The notes under the pieces were generated by a model that worked only from the letters and a program-made list of their open reading frames with translations, was not told where the DNA came from and ran no database searches. Shown here piece by piece: positions 21,047 through 32,018 of a stretch of 64,000 nt of DNA; position 1 is the stretch's first letter; every line of letters starts with the position of its first letter. Both the position numbers and the translations under genes were made by a program. The DNA is from Colocasia esculenta (lineage: Eukaryota; Streptophyta; Magnoliopsida; Alismatales; Araceae): positions 72,364,206 through 72,428,205 of the forward strand of contig CM024758.1 in the NCBI GenBank assembly GCA_014218235.1, in the 5' to 3' direction.

Positions 21047-21790
21047 GGGGGGCCTTCACGTTGCATGCAAACGCATGCAACGTGAAGCGGTGTGGCGCGG
21101 GGCGAAGCAGGCGATGGCAGTCGGGGCAGAGCGTGCGGCAAGCGCGGCGTCGCGCGGGGCAGCGCGGCGTCGCGCGGGGCAGCGCAGCCTGCTGGCGTGG
21201 CACGAGGCAGAGGTCACGCGCGGTAGGGTGGTGCGCGCGTGGAGGTGGGCTCGCGAAGGCGGGCGCCTGGCTGGGCGGTGCAGGCGGTAAGTTCGCGCTG
21301 GCTTCTATGTGAATCGAAGAGAGAGAGACCGGAGTAAGAGAAAAGTGATAGGGAAGAGGAAGAAGAGAAGGAGAGAGAAGGGGGATGCGCTGGAGAGAGG
21401 GAGAAGAGAGTAGTAGAGAAAGAATAAATCGCAAGAGAGAGAGAAAGAGAGTTTATAAAGTAGTAGAGGAAAGAGATGAAGGAGGAGAGATTAAAGGAAA
21501 GAGATTTTTGAAAATAGGAGAGTGGATTTTAAAAATGAGAAAGAGTTTTTAAAAAGAAAGAGTGAGATGGAATATTTAAAAATTAAGTCTCTCATTATTC
21601 TCTCTTGATCCAATTGAATTCATTGGCCCATTTGACACTTCATTTCTTGGCCCATTAATCCTGCAAACACAACACAATAGAGATTTAATCATTATCATTT
21701 TTGTAATTAAGTGACAATGAGTTTGTGTAAAATTAAGGACCATAAGATAATAAAATAACATGATTATTATCAATAACAGCGCAATTATCA
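20501..21790 (-). repeat. 5' LTR of the GYF-bearing element
   Basis: This is the partner of 15352-16601, about 40 bp longer through repeat-length changes and a duplicated GC-rich segment near 21140-21185. It carries the same GAGA tract, hairpin (21054-21087) and minus-strand TATA candidate. Confidence 0.88.
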
Positions 21791-22193
21791 TTGACTCTCC
21801 TGGCTGCATCTGAAATCTCTCATACTGTGTCACCAGAATGTCTATTCTGGTCTCTTTTACTTTATTTGTACATTCGTACGTAATTCTAAGCTTCTCCCGT
21901 ATTTCCATTGCTGATTTGCAGGCTGATACTCTATTAAACTCCTTCTTGCTAAGTGCACAGCATAGTATGCTCTTAGCTTTGCAGTTGAGAGAAATATTCT
22001 TTCTATCATCTTCTGTCCAATGTTCTTTGTTGTTTAGAACAACTAGATTGCCTTCTTCTATTATAGACCATATTTGAAAATCGAATCCATGTAGGAAGTA
22101 TTCCATCCTTATTTTCCAATATGTGTAATCTCCACCATCGAACAGTGGTGGCCTGTTTACTGACTGACCTTCGAAGTGACTTTGGGCTGCCAT
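21791..22193 (-). pseudogene. Copia element 1, gag N-terminal part
   Basis: The frame starts MAAQSHFEGQSVNRPPLFDG at 22193 on the minus strand and runs in one frame through the UBN2-type gag (YWKIRMEYFL, then CALSKKEFNRVSACKSA) to QPGES at the insertion site. The Met is about 50 bases after the primer site, as usual. The last part of the longer frame listed down to 21576 is LTR sequence of the inserted element. Confidence 0.88.
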
Positions 22194-22244
22194 TTGATCT
22201 TTTCTCTTCAGATCGTTGGATCTTCTTCTTTGTCGAAGAGACTC

Positions 22245-22256
22245 GCTCTGATACCA
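22245..22256 (-). promoter_or_regulatory. Primer binding site, initiator tRNA-Met type
   Basis: An exact tggtatcagagc on the minus strand, two bases after the LTR end. It fixes the LTR border at 22259. Confidence 0.9.
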
Positions 22257-22258
22257 CT

Positions 22259-24329
22259 TGTTTCCCAGCTAGCAAGCCCAGAGGGGGGGGGGGGTGAATG
22301 AGATTCTTAAAATTTTGATCACTTTAAAACCTGTCCAGAAAAACAATCACACAACACACTTGAGATGTTAGTGTTAGTAAAAATAGGATAGCAAACACAA
22401 GGCAATCAAACACATGACACACGGAATTTATCCTGGTTCGGACCTCCTCTCCACAGGAGTCCTACGTCCAGCCCCTGAGCAACAACTCAGGATTTCACTA
22501 CCCAAGGGTACAGTCCCCCTCAGGACACTGACACACCCAGCCGTAGCTGGTCTTCTCTTCACACCCAAAGAGGAATTACAACACCCTGGAAACCACCAGG
22601 TCTTCCTTCTACAGAAGGGAAACAAACACCCTGGAACCCACCAGGTCTTCCTTCAACATGAAGGGAAAGAACACAGGAATGTATTCAAGGGATGATACGC
22701 CCATAGATCAAGCTTAAGGACCAACGCTCGATCTGAAGCGACGACTGAGAGGGAAAGTTCTACGATGAGGAATGCTCTCAGTTTACAGAAGCTCTCAAGA
22801 CTAACACAATGAATGCAGAGAGCTAAAAGCTAGACAAACAAAGGAGTGAGGCTTTTTGCTCTTTCAAATGCTCGCTAGAAGCTGTAAAAGATTGTCGTAA
22901 GTGTTGTGTGTTCTGAGAGATTCAGTCTTCTATATATGACTTCCATTTGAAATTTTAACATTGAAGTGTCCGTTATCTAAGCTTTGTTTACGTTAGACTG
23001 CATGTCACTGTAGAGCTTCTTGTTCAACAGTCTTTAGCTTTTCATGCATGCAACAAGAGAGAGGATCTTCTTTGATGTCTGTTATTCCTATATTGTCCAA
23101 CATTGTATTGAGGTGCGATGTCAGAAACTGCACGCATTAAATGCTAAAACAATAGACAGCTAGGCTGTCCCTTGTTTTCAGTCAACGTTAGAATGATTTT
23201 ATATCAAAATAGAAGTTCCATTTTGTTCTTCTAAAAGGATGTTTACAATATAAGCATGGAAATAGAAGATATCGTTGCATGCAGTGCAGTGATATGATCA
23301 GTCATAATAAATGCATGGATGTGAGAGAAAAGCGAAGGAAGACATTGACTTTTCAAACTATCGAGAATAGGTTTGAATATCAAGTCGATATAGACAATGA
23401 AATCGATATGAGCATAACTTATGAAACCGATGTGTGGATGAGTCGTTGTGCATGTGAATTGTTATACATTCATAAACAATTCGATGTACATACAAATTGT
23501 AATGCATTAATAACGAATCGTTATGATACTATCAGCAAATCGTTATGAGCAAATCGTTGTTTCACTTATCGAGTCGATATAGTGAACACATCGTTGTTTA
23601 ATGTATCGAATCGTTACTGCGACCAAGTCGTTGTGTAACTTAATGAATCGTTACAGTTACTGAGTCGTTGTGTAACTTATCGAATCGTTATGAAACTTAA
23701 CGAGTTGTTGTGAAACCGAAATCGTTGTGAGAGCAAATCGTTGTTCTCACTTATCAAATCGATGCGACGGCCAAATCATTATGAACCAAGTCGTTGTGAG
23801 AGCAAATCGTTGTTCTCACTTATCAAATCGATGCGACGATGAAATCGTATGAACCAGGTCGTTGTGAGAGCAAATCGTTGTTCTCACTTATCAAATCGAT
23901 GCGACGATCAAATCATTTTGAGAGGCAATCGTTGCGATCTCTTAAGCGAATCGTTATGAGAGGCAAATCGTTGCGATCTCTTAGCGAATCGTTATGAGAG
24001 GCAAAATCGTGCGATCTCTTAGCGAATCGTTATGAGATAGACTTCAATAGAATAGTGATGACTTATGAAATCGTTATAGAACCAAAATCGATGTGAATGA
24101 GGAAATCGTTATGATCTAAGGAAATCGTTATAACAACTAGAGAGTCGATGTATACTTAGAAAATATATGCTTTGAACTGTAAATGCTGGTATGAAGAATA
24201 CTTACCAGTTTAGCTTGTTTTTCTTTGTTAGATTTCCTGTGCTCAAATCTCATAAAAAATATTTTAGAAAAGCACATTGTCCTAGTTTTGTTAATCACCA
24301 AAATAGATATGTAATTCATTTAAATTACA
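22259..24329 (-). repeat. 5' LTR of copia element 1
   Basis: In minus-strand reading it starts tgtaatttaa and ends gggaaaca. Its end region carries the ttcacccccc run and the gaaccaggata block typical of plant copia LTR tails. A minus-strand TATA candidate is near 22931-22938. The U3 half (23340-24150) is a repeat array. The solo LTR at 52925-55088 has the same plan on the plus strand. Confidence 0.85.
23340..24150 (-). repeat. Array of an AATCGTT-type motif in copia LTR
   Basis: Dozens of aatcgtt or aatcgat words occur. Around 23700-23930 a unit of about 68-69 bp (gagagcaaatcgttgttctc plus flank) repeats three times. Around 23925-24030 a shorter unit of about 43 bp (gagaggcaaatcgttgcgat) repeats. 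The related solo LTR has a different unit length. Confidence 0.82.
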
Positions 24330-24349
24330 TGGGGAAAATCTGATCATCA

Positions 24350-24650
24350 GGAAGAGTGTTGACTGCGGATTACAAAAGTCTTATTGATAAAGTTAATGTC
24401 AGATTGGGGAGTTGGAAATCTAAGTTAATTTCTCAAGCGGGCAGGATTACCTTGATCAACTCAATGGTTTCATCTATCCCTGTCTACCTGGCAGCTGCTT
24501 CATCTCTCCCGAAATCTGTGATATCCTACTTTGAGAAGTCAGCGGCTGCTTTCTTCTGGAATGGTTCGGATGTCTCTCGTCATCGACATTGGGTTGCATG
24601 GAAAACCATCCACCGCCCTAAAGCTGAAGGAGGTCTTGGAGCGTAATCTG
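24350..24650 (+). pseudogene. LINE reverse transcriptase, C-terminal part
   Basis: The frame reads LGSWKSKLISQAGRITLINS, then PVYLAAASSLPKSVI, FFWNGSD and VAWKTIHRPKAEGGLG. These are the thumb and connection blocks that follow the RT domain in plant L1-type LINEs. It ends at a stop at 24644. The catalytic palm would lie off the window to the left. Confidence 0.85.
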
Positions 24651-24655
24651 CATCA

Positions 24656-25275
24656 TGTTTAATTGTCCTTGGCTGTTAAACAACTGTGGAATATTCGGCA
24701 TGGGAACTCTCTGTGGGCATATTACGCAAGAAGGAGATATCAGTCTACCAGTTACAATCATATTCCTGGTAAACCTAAGAGGATCAGCCAGGCCACGAAT
24801 ACTATCATTAATAATAACACTAGATGGATTCATGGTAAGGGAGACAAGATTGACATTCTAAAAGACATCTGGATGGCGACCTTCCGTTATCAGGTATTCT
24901 CCAGGACTCCTTTGAGGGTGAGAATATTTCTTTGCAGGAAGTGGTTCAACATGTCTCCCACCCTATTAGGGCGGTGCTTCCTGAAGCGATCTTTCATGGT
25001 TTGCAGCTAACAGATGAGGAGGACAGGTGTATATGGGCTGCTACCTCCAGTGGCATTTTCTCTACCACCTCAGCCTATAATTGATCAGGATAAAGGGGTT
25101 TCTCCATTCTGAAAGTGTGAAAATTTGGCAGCCCACCTTTAATCCTAGAGTTTCTTTGTTCTCTTGGAAGATCCTAAATGGAGCAATTCTGGTTGATAGC
25201 AGAATTTCAGATATTGGTGTTCCTATGGTATCTAGATGCCATTGTTGTTGTTCTCCTCAGATTGAGACCTGATCA
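24656..25275 (+). pseudogene. LINE linker and zf-RVT-like region
   Basis: Fragments in shifting frames: KQLWNIRHGNSLWAYYARR, then TRWIHGKGDKIDILKDIW, and at 25100-25270 a block with RVSLFSWKILNG and CHCCCSPQIET, which fits the zinc-binding zf-RVT region. At least three frame changes are needed. Confidence 0.7.
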
Positions 25276-25609
25276 TGTGTTCATTAATAGTGACCTAGCG
25301 GTCATCATTGGCGTTGGCTAGTGCCTTTTATTAGCAATAGAATTCATCTCCATGGTCACATTACTGCTCGGACTTGGGGTTTTGTTAAGCACTGCAACAT
25401 CCGATCTCCCATGGGATTCATATCTCTTTACGGCTTGATGATCATGTGTGGGAGTGTGGAAGTGCAGATGTGCTACAAGGTATGATGAGAAGAAGATTCG
25501 GGCTGGTGATATCATTAATAGCATCAAACTCCACATCTCCTTTGCCCTCAACAAGACCTCATTCACATGTGCTCCTGCTCCTGTTGAACAACAATTACTC
25601 CAGCAATAT

Positions 25610-26005
25610 GGGTTCTCTCCTCACTTCTCTTCTAAACAGATAAAACTTGTCCGCTGGATTCCTCCTATTGACAATTATTGTTTAAATGTTGACGAGGCAT
25701 CTAAAGAGAATCCAGGGAATTGTGGAGGTGGTGGATGTATCCGGGACAAAAATGGTAATGTGCAAGTCACTTTTGCTCACTTCTACGGGGTGGGAAATAG
25801 CCTGATTGCGGAAACCCGAGCTTTATGTGATGGTCTTCAGTTGGCGAGCTCTTTGGGTTTTCGTCTCTCTCAGATCCATTCGGACTCTTTATCTCTTGTC
25901 AACTCATTCCAGCAGAACAGTTGTATGTCATGGCAACATACAGGGGTGGGTGTAGTGAGAGACATGCGGGTGGTGATTTCAGCTAGATTTCTATGTCTTT
26001 CGTGA
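25610..26005 (+). pseudogene. LINE RNase H domain
   Basis: The frame contains the RNase H catalytic positions: Asp in NVDEASKENPGN, Glu in AETRAL and Asp in IHSDS. In plant L1 elements this domain follows the RT and degrades template RNA. The frame shifts at about 25990, after which remnants of the C-terminus continue to about 26150. Confidence 0.82.
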
Positions 26006-26315
26006 AGCTAATATGGTGGAGGATCAGCTTGCCAATCATGCTATTGCCTCTAGGCACAATCATGTTTGTAGGGGTTCTCATAGCTTACCTCACTCTTGTA
26101 AGGGGCCAGTTGTTTTAAATAGGTCCGGTCTTATGAATGTTAGACTGGTTTAATTGAGGGTATGCCCATGTTGCTTGCTGTAATCAAATCTTATTATATA
26201 TATTTTTGGCCCATGTGTCCTCGATGGTGGAGTGAGTCTATCCTCCCCTTATGGGGAAGGGTGCACTCTCCTAGTTTGAGGCCTTGAGAACCTTCATCTA
26301 CCAAAAATAAAAAAA

Positions 26316-26886
26316 GTCTTCTTCACTTGGTGGACTACTGCAATTCAGATCTTCTTCAGTCCACCTCTATGCTTCAGAAAGAAATTGAGTTCCACTCTCA
26401 TCTGTTTTTCTTTCTGAATTTCTGTGTTTGCTCATTGTTATTGAGCAGACACACAAGCTTTCATACTTTTGTGTAAGGTAACCCGCAGGAGTTTTATATC
26501 CTGTTGTACCCCTCCTGTGAAGGGAAGATCTACAAGTGTAGATAGTCCTTGTACCTCTTGGTTAAGGGAAGACTTCCTTGGGAGCAAGTGGGATTGTGAT
26601 ACCTCTCAAGGGTGAGAGAAGACCAAGTATTCTTGGTAGTTAGTGAAATCTCAAGTGGTTTGCTCGAGGACTGGATGTAGGACTTCCATGTGGGAAGGGC
26701 CGAACCAGAATAAAATTTATTGTGCAATTGTGTGATTGTTTTCGCCAATTTACACTTGAATCACACACTACACTTAACACTAACAATTCTATTTTAGTGT
26801 TGACTAATTTAAGATAAATTTTTAAAAGGTCAAGAAGTCCTATTCACCCCCCTCTAAGACATCATTAGTGCCATCTCGATCCAATA
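26316..26886 (+). repeat. Copia element 2, 3' half of the 5' LTR
   Basis: It holds the usual tail of the family: the gggaagggccgaaccag block, then attcacccccctct near the end. The first half of this LTR is separated by the LINE and lies outside the window. Confidence 0.75.
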
Positions 26887-26888
26887 AG

Positions 26889-26900
26889 TAGTATCAGATC
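26889..26900 (+). promoter_or_regulatory. Degenerate primer binding site
   Basis: tagtatcagatc has two or three differences from the initiator-Met site, which fits its age. Confidence 0.65.
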
Positions 26901-26937
26901 GAAGTCTTCTCAGAAGAATCGAAAGATTTGAGAATGG

Positions 26938-28035
26938 ATGGCAGCTGAAGCTCACAACTATGAAGGTCAGTCAGTTACCAGACCACCATTCTTTGATGGT
27001 GAGGACTACCAATACTAGAAGATGAGAATGGAATGCTTCATCAGAGGCACAAACTTTGATCTGTGGCAGGTAATAGAACAAGGTGATTTCATTATTGTCC
27101 TGCTGAAGGTACTACTGCAATTACAGCAGCTGATAAAGTTAAATTATCTCTAAACTTTAAAGCTAGAAATTATCTATGTGTGCCTTATCAAAAAGAGAAT
27201 TCAATAGATTATCAGCATGCAAATCCATAAAAGAAATGTGGGATAATTTTCAAGTAACATATGAGGGAACAGACAAAGTTAAGCAAACTAGAATAAACAT
27301 TCTTGTTTCACAATATGAACAATTTAAAATGCTTCCAAATGAAAATATTACTCAAATGTACAATAAATTTTCAAACATAGTAGTTGGTCTAAGCTCTCTT
27401 GAAAAACTCTTTCTAATGAAGAAACTGTCAAGAAAATACTTAGATCATTAACTCTCTCTTGGACCCCTAAGGTCATGCTATAGAGGAAGCTCATGATCTA
27501 ACAAAACTTCTCATTGATAACTAATTGGTTCACTTATGGCCATGAAATAAACATGGAAATATTTTCTGAAAGCACTTTGAACAAGAAAATGCCAAATGCT
27601 TGAAAGTTGTAGACTCCTCCTCCTCTGAAGAGTCAAAGGAAAAATCAGATGATAGTGATGATGAAGCCATGCTGTCAAGAAAGCTTCAACGAATTCTTGC
27701 AAAGAAAAAGAAATTCGGCTCAAAGAAATACTTCAAAAAGGAAAAGAAGAAGGAGCCAACTTTCTATGAATGTAATCAGCCTGGACACTACAAGTCATAA
27801 TGTCCAAAGCTCAAGAAGAAAGAACTTGCTGAAATGTTTGATAAGAAGAAAGGAAAAGAAAGAAGATTTAGAAAATACAAGAAGAAGGCTATGGCCGCAG
27901 CCTGGGATAATGAAGAAGCTACAACTTCAGATTCCTCAAGTTCAGAATCAGAAGAAGAAGAACAAGTCAATCTAGCCCTCATGGCAGGACTAGATCAGGC
28001 AAACTCTGAAAACATCTTTTACTTCATGTTCAGAA
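26938..28035 (+). pseudogene. Copia element 2 gag
   Basis: It starts MAAEAHNYEGQSVTRPPFFDG about 35 bases after the primer site. A TAG at codon 27 and several shifts break it. UBN2-type blocks follow (MCALSKREFNRLSACKS, KVKQTRINILVSQYEQF), then Lys-rich sequence and a zinc knuckle at about 27765-27800 in which the first Cys is lost and a stop precedes the last Cys. It is related to gag of copia element 1 but clearly diverged. Confidence 0.85.
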
Positions 28036-28103
28036 TCCGACTCTGATAATCTAGAAGATGCATTCAATCAATTGTACGACAATATAAAACAGTAGTTAAA
28101 CAA

Positions 28104-28709
28104 ATGAAAATAGTCAAGATAAATCTACTAAATCAAGAAAAATCCAACACTTCTCTAAAAACTGAAGTAGAAAAGTTAGGACAAAATCTAACTGAAACTA
28201 AAAGATCTAATGAACTAATGTTTGAAGATCCAAAAATCAAAAACACAAGACTTATGGAACTTGAAGCAAATCTAAAAGAACTACAAGATGAAGAAAAACT
28301 AAAAGAAGAAAATCTTTATCTAAAAACAACTATAGACAAACTTACCAGTTGTAAAACATCATTAGTTGTAAAATTAAAAGGTGCTCGAACAGGCAAAAAG
28401 AAATATGGAGTGGGTTACATACCTCCAGTAAATGAAGAAAAAATCATCTATCCTGAAAAATATCCAACTCCAAAATTTGTGAAAGAAAAAGAGATTAAAA
28501 ATCCCATAAAAGTTAATCAATGTGTCTATAAACAAAAACAGAAATCGAATCAGACTACACATACAAAGAATACATATGATCTGTGTTGTAGTCATTGTAA
28601 TAAATTAGGACACATGATCAGCACTTGCACAACCAGACACTTGCATTGGATTCCAAAGACTAACCATCAAGGACCAAAGAAAATTTGGGTACCAAAAATT
28701 AAAGCTTAA
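28104..28709 (+). pseudogene. Copia element 2 gag C-terminal coiled coil and second zinc knuckle
   Basis: An open frame of 201 residues. Residues 1-85 are Lys/Glu/Leu-rich and likely a coiled coil. A CCHC knuckle reads CSHCNKLGHMISTC at about residues 169-182, and the frame ends in a WVPK motif. SIRE-type elements have this long gag extension with a second knuckle. Confidence 0.75.
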
Positions 28710-28739
28710 TTCTGTTTGCAGGGTCGCCTAAGAGCATCC

Positions 28740-29080
28740 AAATAGTATTTGGATAGCGGGTGCTCAAGGCATATGACAGGTGACAGAAAACTGTTTACAA
28801 GCTAAATTGGACAAGTAATATAGGGGATAATGGAAAAGGAAAAGTTTTAGGTTGTGGAACCATAGGATCAAAAGAAAAAGATTTGATTGAAGATGTTATG
28901 TATGTAGAAGGTCTAAAGCACAATCTGATTAGCATCGGTCAACTTTGTGACAAAGGTCACTTAGTCAAATTTCAGAATGATATGTGTATAATAAAAAAGG
29001 ATGGAAATAGTGTTTGAAGCTCAAAGAATTAAAAATCTTTACACTCTACAATTAGCAGATTAAAAGAAGTCAATCTATGT
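28740..29080 (+). pseudogene. Copia element 2 protease
   Basis: The aspartic protease site YLDSGCSRHMTGD is at 28746-28784, followed by a shifted frame with GLKHNLISIGQLCDKGHLV. Frame breaks around 28800 and 29010 inactivate it. Confidence 0.8.
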
Positions 29081-29089
29081 CTTGCAACC

Positions 29090-29905
29090 ACAAAGAATGA
29101 GGAAACTGATCTGTGGCACAGAAGGTTAGGACATGCTAGTACGTCAGTGATCAAGAAACTAATCAAGCATGATTTAGTGGAAGGTCTTCCGAAGCTAAAG
29201 CTAAAGAAATCTGGAATCTGTACAGCATGTGCAAAAGGAAAGCAGACCAAGATTCATTTCAGTGCAAAACAGTGGTAATAACTTCCAAAACCTTGGAACT
29301 CATTCTTATGGACTTATTTGGACCAATGAGGACAGTTAGTCTTAGAGGAAAGGTTTATGGCTATGTGATCATGGATGATTACTCAAGGTACACTGGGTAT
29401 ATTTTTAGAAGCCAATCAGAAACATTCTCAGCCTTTATGAGTTCAATAAGTTAGTACAGAAGAACCAGAAATTTCAAATAATTAGTATTCGATCTGATCA
29501 TGGTGGAGAATTCAAGAATGAAGTATTTGTCAGATTCTGTAAAGAAAATGGCATTGAACACAACTTCTCTGCACCAAGAACACCTCAACAAAATGGAGTA
29601 ACAGAAAGAAAGAACAAAACACTGCTGGACATGGCCAGGACAATGCTACAGAATATAATCTACCAAAGTACTTCTGGGCAGAAGCAGTCAACACAGCCTG
29701 CTACTATCAACTGGTGTATGATCAAACCTATCCTGAAGAAGACACCTTATGAACTCTACAAGGAAAAGAAGCCAAACATCAGTCATCTCTGACCTTTTGG
29801 TTATAAGTGTTTCATTTGAAAAATGGTAAAGACAATCTAGGTAAATTAGATGCTAAAAGTGATGAAGGTTTCCTATTAGGATACACTTCAAACCTAGAGG
29901 TTATA
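29090..29905 (+). pseudogene. Copia element 2 integrase
   Basis: Visible parts are LWHRRLGHAS and CTACAKGKQTK (HHCC zinc finger), LMDLFGPMR and DDYSRYTGYIF (first Asp region), IRSDHGGEFKNE (second Asp) and TPQQNGVTERKN (catalytic Glu). A frame shift follows at about 29450 and others at about 29650-29820. The family function is insertion of element DNA. Confidence 0.85.
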
Positions 29906-31170
29906 AGTGTTTAATAGAAGAACTCTAACCATAGAACAATCGGTTCATATTTTATTTGATGAAAATAATCCTTCTATTAAGAAAATAGAAGAAGAAGATA
30001 TATTGAAGAATTGTGCAGGGATCTGGAACAAGCTTCACTTAAAGAAAAAGATGAAGATAAAGGAGATCCTCTCTAGAACAACTTCAACAACAAGAAGATA
30101 TACAGGAAGGACTACTTAAAATATTGAGGTATCACAAAGATCATCCAAAAGAAAATATAATAGGTGATCCTCAAAACAAGCTAGACTGGTAGCACAAGGA
30201 TACTCCCAAGAGAAAGGCATTGATTTCAATGAAACATATGCCCCAGTTGCTAGATTAGAGGCAATTACAATTTTATTAGCTTATGCATGCTCCCTTAATA
30301 TCAACTTATTTTGGATGGATGTCAAGAGTGCATTTCTAAATGGTTTTATAAAAGAAAAAGTCTATGTTGAGCAACCACCAGGCTTTGAAGATACTAAGTA
30401 TCCAAATCATGTTTTATGTTAAAGAAGAATTAATGGTCTGAAACAAGCTCCAAGAGGCTTGGTATGAAAGACTAAGTACTTATCATATATCACATGATTT
30501 TTCAAGAGAAAAAGTAGATAGCACACTATTTATTAAGAAATTTTTAGAAGGAATCTTAATTGTTCAAATATATGTTGATGATATTATCTTTGGTTCTACT
30601 AATGAATCACTCTGCAAACTCTTTGAAAAACTTATGCAAAGTGAATTTGAAATGAGCATGATGGGTGAGCTTAATTACTTCCTTGGGTTACAAATCAAGC
30701 AAACCAAGGAGGGTACTCACATTTGTCAAACCAAATACATTTCAGATCTACTATCTAAATATGGTTTTGATAAGTGTAAGCCCTTAGGAGCACCCATGAG
30801 CTCAGGCATCAAGTTAGACAGTGATCCACTTAGCAAAAAGGCAGATCAGAAGATCTATAGAGGTATGATTGGATCACTACTCTATCTTACTGCCAGTAGA
30901 CCAGACATAATGTTCAGTGTATGTTTGTGTGCTAGATTTCAAGCTGATCCTAAAGAATCACATGTCAATGTTGTTAAAAGAATTTTTAGATATCTTATAA
31001 ATACAAGTAAATTAGGTCTATGGTATCCCAGATGTTCTGAATTTAAATTGCTTAGATATAGTGATGCTGACTATGCTGGATGCAAGATAGATAGAAAAAG
31101 CACCAGTGGTACTTGTCAAGTTATTGTAGGATGTTTGATCTCTGGTCTTCCAAAAAGTAGAATTCAGTAG
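29905..31170 (+). pseudogene. Copia element 2 reverse transcriptase
   Basis: The linker (HILFDENNPS) is followed by a deletion of the RT start near 30175. Then come INLFWMDVKSAFLNG and the catalytic motif YVDDIIFGSTNE at about 30570. The last part (30634-31170) is open in one frame with MMGELNYFLGLQIKQ, YRGMIGSLLYLTASRPD and the start of RNase H (DADYAGCKIDRKSTSG). Confidence 0.85.
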
Positions 31171-31512
31171 CCTTATCAACAACAGAAGCAGAATATATTA
31201 CAGCTGAAGTTGCTGTACTCAAATACTATGGATAAGCATCAACTAGAAGACTATGGTCATACTCTGCAGGGAATTCCAATGCTTTGTGACAATACAAGTG
31301 CAATCAACTTAACCAAAAATCCAATCCAGCACTCAAGAACCAAACACAATGAGGTCAGACATCATTTCATCAGGGACATGTAAGTAATGGAAATATTCTA
31401 CTTGAATTTGTTTCTACAGATGATCAATTAGTGGATATTTTCACCAAACCGCTTCCTGAAGATAAATTTACATCTATCAGAAGAGAAATAAGTATGTGCA
31501 ATCCTGATTAAC
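31060..31512 (+). pseudogene. Copia element 2 RNase H and polyprotein end
   Basis: The RNase H part starts with DADYAGCKIDR. It continues after frame shifts with TTEAEYI, CDNTSAINLTKNPIQHSRTK and HHFIRD. The polyprotein ends at about 31509 after DIFTKPLPED. The order and wording parallel copia element 1 at 35-430. Confidence 0.82.
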
Positions 31513-31564
31513 TCCTCTGCACTGCATGCTTCTTTGTTCTTCTCTTTAGAAAAATTTTCTAATT

Positions 31565-31650
31565 AAGTCCTGAGACTTCGACTCTTTAGAAGTCAGAGTT
31601 TGTTACTGCGACTCTCTAGAAGTCGGAGTTTGTGAAGTCGGAGTCCATAT
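31565..31650 (+). repeat. GAAGTCG motif cluster before the env-like region
   Basis: Several gaagtcgga or ttcgactc words form small inverted repeats. The same motif cluster fills 34795-34945 in the 3' LTR. Confidence 0.7.
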
Positions 31651-31674
31651 CGTAATTATTTTATTATTATATTC

Positions 31675-31682
31675 TATATATA
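31675..31682 (+). promoter_or_regulatory. TATA-box candidate before the env-like frame
   Basis: tatatata lies downstream of the motif cluster and about 340 bp before the Met of the env-like frame. A 5'-leader-like, CT-rich stretch follows. This suggests an internal promoter but is an inference. Confidence 0.35.
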
Positions 31683-32018
31683 CATATATCTCAAACAATG
31701 TTAAAGAGCAATAAAAGGTAACCATTCACTCATTAAATCTCGACCTTTCATTTTCTCATCCACGGTCTGTACACATTCCTCTTTCTTTATTAAGACCCTT
31801 TTCCCCTTCCTTCAAAACTCATCTGTTTGAAATCTCTCCGACTCCACTGTCGTCTTCCTCCTGGTTCCCGCATTCGTTCTTCATCTCGACGGAACCAAGC
31901 TCGAAGCCTCTACAGATTTCCACCTTCTATTTGAAGAAAGGTAGGATCTTAAGCCTCTGTAGACTATTTCTACATCTTCTCTATTACCTTTCTCAGACCT
32001 CCTTCGTCGTTTGTCTAG

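Larger units (their letters stand above)
15352..21790 (-). mobile_element. Large non-autonomous LTR retroelement carrying a GYF domain
   Basis: LTRs at 15352-16601 and 20501-21790 start tgatagccca and end caattatca in plus-strand reading. The exact duplication ttgac flanks the whole (15347-15351 and 21791-21795). The primer site lies beside the right LTR and the polypurine tract beside the left LTR, both on the minus strand, so the element points leftward. No gag-pol domain is visible in its 3.9-kb interior. Instead it holds a GYF-domain frame and two unknown frames. It therefore fits a LARD-like element that borrowed its enzymes. Confidence 0.88.
1..24329 (-). mobile_element. Ty1/copia element 1, minus strand, cut by three insertions
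   Basis: The internal region of one copia element runs leftward from a 5' LTR at 22259-24329 and leaves the window at position 1, so its 3' LTR is not seen. Its pieces lie at 21791-22258, 14114-15351, 9674-10003 and 1-1276. Each gap is one inserted element bounded by an exact 5-bp duplication, and the copia frame resumes across it. The domain order gag, protease, integrase, RNase H identifies Ty1/copia. The reverse transcriptase core is deleted at about 430-455, so the copy is dead. It lies inside the LINE that continues at 24330. Confidence 0.9.
24330..26315 (+). mobile_element. LINE (plant L1 type), 3' part
   Basis: The piece begins at the copia LTR border, so its 5' part lies beyond the left edge of the window. 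It contains the end of the RT, a zf-RVT-type region, an RNase H domain and a 3' end with a short A-rich tail at 26303-26315. Several frame shifts and stops make it a pseudogene. It interrupts the 5' LTR of the plus-strand copia that continues at 26316. Confidence 0.82.

Noticed and set aside
28104..28709. 201-codon coiled-coil frame as a host gene
   Set aside because: It carries a gag-type zinc knuckle and WVPK end and lies between gag and protease of copia element 2.
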